Shown piece by piece: positions 61,980 to 64,000 of a stretch of 64,000 bases of DNA. Numbering within the stretch: position 1 is the stretch's first letter; each line of letters opens with the position of its first letter. The notes beneath the pieces are model-generated. The model was not told where the DNA came from and made no database searches. It was given only the letters and a program-made list of their open reading frames with translations. This DNA comes from Emticicia sp037153985 (GTDB lineage Bacteria; Bacteroidota; Bacteroidia; Cytophagales; Spirosomataceae). A program made the translations under genes and the position numbers. The stretch covers positions 1 to 64,000 of the forward strand of contig NZ_JBBAYI010000002.1 in NCBI RefSeq assembly GCF_037153985.1, read 5' to 3'.

Positions 61980-62816
61980 TTATTGCCCTTTTTTAAAGAT
62001 ACCTCTGGGGTCATCTTTCTTGTCGAGTAATGCCTGTAATATTTCAGGATTAGCGTTTTGCGGGTCTAGCTCGTAGCCTTTATGAAAGTTATTCCAAGCC
62101 TCGTCTAACTGGTTATTAAATAACTTTGCCAGCGACATCTGCATATATGCATTGGCACTTTCGGGTGTTTTCTGGATGGCTTTATTCAGAAGGCTGAGGG
62201 CTTCTTGCAGGTGTTCATCTTTTTTATCAACAATGAACCATCGGAGATATACCGTTGATAAATCTACCATCAATGTGGTGTTATCTTCATCGTCAAGTTC
62301 GAGGCCATGCAGCATCAGCGCAACGGCATCTTCATATTTTTCGTTCTGGTAATCAATTACGCCCAAGCCCCAGTAAACGTCTACGTTTTCATCATCCAGT
62401 AAGTATGCCAGATTAAATCTGTAAGTAGCAGTATCTTTCTGGCCTTCGCTCAGGTACTCCCAAGCTCTTTGAGAGAAAAACTCACTTGCTTCTTTGCGTG
62501 TTTTGAAGTTTGCATCGCATACTTTCAGAAACTCTTCGTCAATAGCTTTCTGGCTATCGGTTTTATCATATCCGCCAAAAAGAGGCATCAGGTGGATATT
62601 CAAACCGGTAGGTGCAAAGCGTTTTTTCGTGTTTTTCTTGTCTGATTCAGGAATAAACGAATTAGGCTTGGTAGTATGTACGGTATTTGATGAAAAAACA
62701 CCAATGTTCGTACTTTGGGAACGAAAAACAGGTTGTTGGGCTAGTAATCCGGTCGATACAAGTACAGATACGCACGATAACAAATACAATCTCATCACTT
62801 TTCTTGACATGAACAT
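61980..62816 (-). CDS. Exported TPR protein
   Basis: A 278-residue protein with a signal peptide (LYLLSCVSVLVSTGLLAQ) and a TPR-rich C-terminal half (DVYWGLGVIDYQNEKYEDAV, LQEALSLLNKAIQKTPESAN, NNQLDEAWNNFHKGYELDPQ). The N-terminal 90 residues after the signal are low in predicted structure. It is periplasmic, with a scaffolding or envelope-assembly role as commonly seen for TPR proteins; no specific partner is visible. It is convergent with the AraC gene, with 1 bp between the two stop codons, and lies 150 bp from rimO. Confidence 0.75.
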   Translation of the reverse strand: MFMSRKVMRLYLLSCVSVLVSTGLLAQQPVFRSQSTNIGVFSSNTVHTTKPNSFIPESDKKNTKKRFAPTGLNIHLMPLFGGYDKTDSQKAIDEEFLKVCDANFKTRKEASEFFSQRAWEYLSEGQKDTATYRFNLAYLLDDENVDVYWGLGVIDYQNEKYEDAVALMLHGLELDDEDNTTLMVDLSTVYLRWFIVDKKDEHLQEALSLLNKAIQKTPESANAYMQMSLAKLFNNQLDEAWNNFHKGYELDPQNANPEILQALLDKKDDPRGIFKKGQ

Positions 62817-62966
62817 CGAATAAATAACGTCAGACTTATCAATATTATTAGAATTTGTAAAAATTTTAATAAATCATCAAAAGTGCATTATTTGAACAGC
62901 TATTGTGTGTTACAGATAATTTACCTCATGTAAAGGAAAGCCCTATATTGTTTGGTATGAAAGTAG

Positions 62967-64000
62967 TTATTGTACTACTTCACCATATAAATCAAATTCT
63001 GTTGCATCAGTAATTCTGACCTGAGCGAAATCACCTCTGCGTACATATTGCGAAGCTGGCACAAGTACCTCATTATCAACCTCTGGCGAATCAAACTCTG
63101 TGCGCCCAATAAAATGCCCTCCTTCTTTTCTATCAAAAAGCACTTTATATGTTTGCCCTATTTTCTGCTGATTCAACTCTTGTGAAATTCCCTGTTGTAA
63201 CTCCATAATGAGGTCGTTACGTTCTTGCTTGACTTCGGCCAGAACATCGTCAGGCATTGAGTAAGCATGGGTATTTTCTTCGTGCGAATACTGAAACACC
63301 CCCAGACGTTCAAAACGCATCTGTTCTACAAAGCGATACATTTCTTCAAAATGTTCTTCAGTTTCGCCGGGATGCCCCGTAATTAACGTAGTACGTAGGG
63401 CTAACTCAGGGATAGAATCACGGATTGTCTTGATGAGGTCTTCGGTTTTTTCTCTGGTAATACCTCTACGCATAATTTTCAACATCTCGGTCGAACCATG
63501 CTGCAATGGCATATCAAGGTATTTACAGATATTGGAACGGTTTTTAATTACATCGAGCACCTCTAACGGAAAGCCTGACGGGTACGCATATTGCAGACGA
63601 ATCCATTCAAGCCCTTCTACATCCGACAGTTGGTCGAGTAAATTAGCTAATTCTCTTTTTTTATACAAGTCTAGTCCGTAATATGTTAAATCCTGTGCTA
63701 TAAGTATCAGTTCTTTTGTACCTTTTCTTACCAGATTTTTGGCTTCCAGCACTAGATCTTCTATCGATTTCGATAAATGTTTACCACGCATAAGCGGAAT
63801 AGCGCAAAAGCTGCAAGGGCGGTCGCAGCCTTCCGAGATTTTCATGTAGGCATAATGGGCAGGCGTAGTCAGGAGTCGTTCGCCCACTAATTCCTGTTTA
63901 TAGTCAGCTTTGAGGGTCTTTAGCAAGCGCGGAAGCTCGTTGGTTCCGAACCACGCATCTACTGTCGGGATTTCGACCTCCAGTTCGTCTTTATAACGAT
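62967..64000 (-). CDS. rimO: Ribosomal protein S12 methylthiotransferase RimO (partial)
   Basis: The C-terminal 344 residues of RimO; the N-terminal part lies beyond the window edge. The frame is open to position 64000 (RYKDELEVEIPTVDAWFGTN precedes the first internal start). The radical SAM motif is ISEGCDRPCSFCAIPLMRG, followed by LILIAQDLTYYGLDLY, MPLQHGSTEMLKIMRRG and TTLITGHPGETEEHF, all typical of RimO rather than MiaB. A TRAM domain ends the chain (ITDATEFDLYGEV). The enzyme methylthiolates an Asp of ribosomal protein S12. Confidence 0.93.
   Translation of the reverse strand, partial: RYKDELEVEIPTVDAWFGTNELPRLLKTLKADYKQELVGERLLTTPAHYAYMKISEGCDRPCSFCAIPLMRGKHLSKSIEDLVLEAKNLVRKGTKELILIAQDLTYYGLDLYKKRELANLLDQLSDVEGLEWIRLQYAYPSGFPLEVLDVIKNRSNICKYLDMPLQHGSTEMLKIMRRGITREKTEDLIKTIRDSIPELALRTTLITGHPGETEEHFEEMYRFVEQMRFERLGVFQYSHEENTHAYSMPDDVLAEVKQERNDLIMELQQGISQELNQQKIGQTYKVLFDRKEGGHFIGRTEFDSPEVDNEVLVPASQYVRRGDFAQVRITDATEFDLYGEVVQ

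Noticed and set aside
1..64000. Insertion sequences, integrases, tRNA, rRNA or CRISPR arrays
   Set aside because: I looked on both strands for transposase-like proteins, long terminal repeats, regularly spaced repeats and conserved RNA genes, and saw none that I could support by eye.

Overview
The window comes from a Bacteroidota genome, most likely order Cytophagales (Spirosomataceae/Leadbetterellaceae-like; genus not determined). The basis is a type IX secretion (T9SS) cargo domain of the gliding-motility C-terminal type, a PorP/SprF protein, small LytTR regulators, many single-spanning anti-sigma-like proteins, promoters of the TAnnTTTG type, an AT-rich sequence and frequent lipoboxes. No rRNA, tRNA, CRISPR array, transposase or prophage was recognised.

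Layout. 0-7.3 kb: a DUF1801 protein, a small exported protein, a heavy-metal RND efflux operon (czcA-like pump, TolC-like channel, lipoprotein adaptor) and an MBL-fold hydrolase. 7.5-15.4 kb (locus A): a LytTR regulator, an exported TPR-CHAT protease, a convergent anti-sigma/sigma pair with a 578-residue orphan, and two tandem mini-lipoproteins with Gly-rich tails. 15.5-20.5 kb: small membrane protein, kynureninase, YgiQ-type radical SAM protein, amino acid permease. 21-25.9 kb: three Gfo/Idh/MocA oxidoreductases and a TetR regulator. 26-31.5 kb: a three-gene hydrolase cassette (MBL-fold, thermolysin-like gluzincin, double-HKD phospholipase D-like). 32.6-41.9 kb (locus B): a second TPR-CHAT protease in an operon with a PKD/T9SS cargo protein and PorP/SprF, then a convergent anti-sigma/sigma pair and a divergent Gly-rich mini-lipoprotein. 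42-47.9 kb (locus C): a third sigma/anti-sigma operon, now with an M48-like protease fused to a probable outer-membrane barrel, a catalytically dead matrixin-like lipoprotein and nearby a LytTR gene. 48-57 kb: a structured leader region, an S74-type self-processing surface protein, a Tat-exported threonine-aldolase-like enzyme, a creatininase-family protein, FtsK and a LolA-like protein. 57.5-64 kb: thiolase, MFS transporter, phytanoyl-CoA dioxygenase-like protein with a divergent AraC regulator, a TPR protein and the C-terminal part of RimO.

The main observation is a recurring module. Loci A and B share one gene order: exported TPR-CHAT cysteine protease with a C-terminal membrane anchor, then convergent anti-sigma (cytoplasmic N-terminus, one membrane span, periplasmic TPR) and ECF sigma, then a divergent lipoprotein of 65-84 residues ending in a Pro/Gly-rich tail. 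Locus C keeps sigma and anti-sigma but replaces CHAT with metalloprotease-like proteins. I infer a cell-envelope signalling system in which periplasmic proteolysis and/or binding of the small lipoprotein frees a sigma factor. It resembles in logic, but not in parts, RseA/DegS and the CRISPR-linked TPR-CHAT/sigma systems. This model is untested. A second candidate for something undescribed is the MBL/gluzincin/PLD cassette. A third is the leader region at 48.3-48.57 kb, which shares a conserved 18-bp imperfect palindrome with the tetR promoter.
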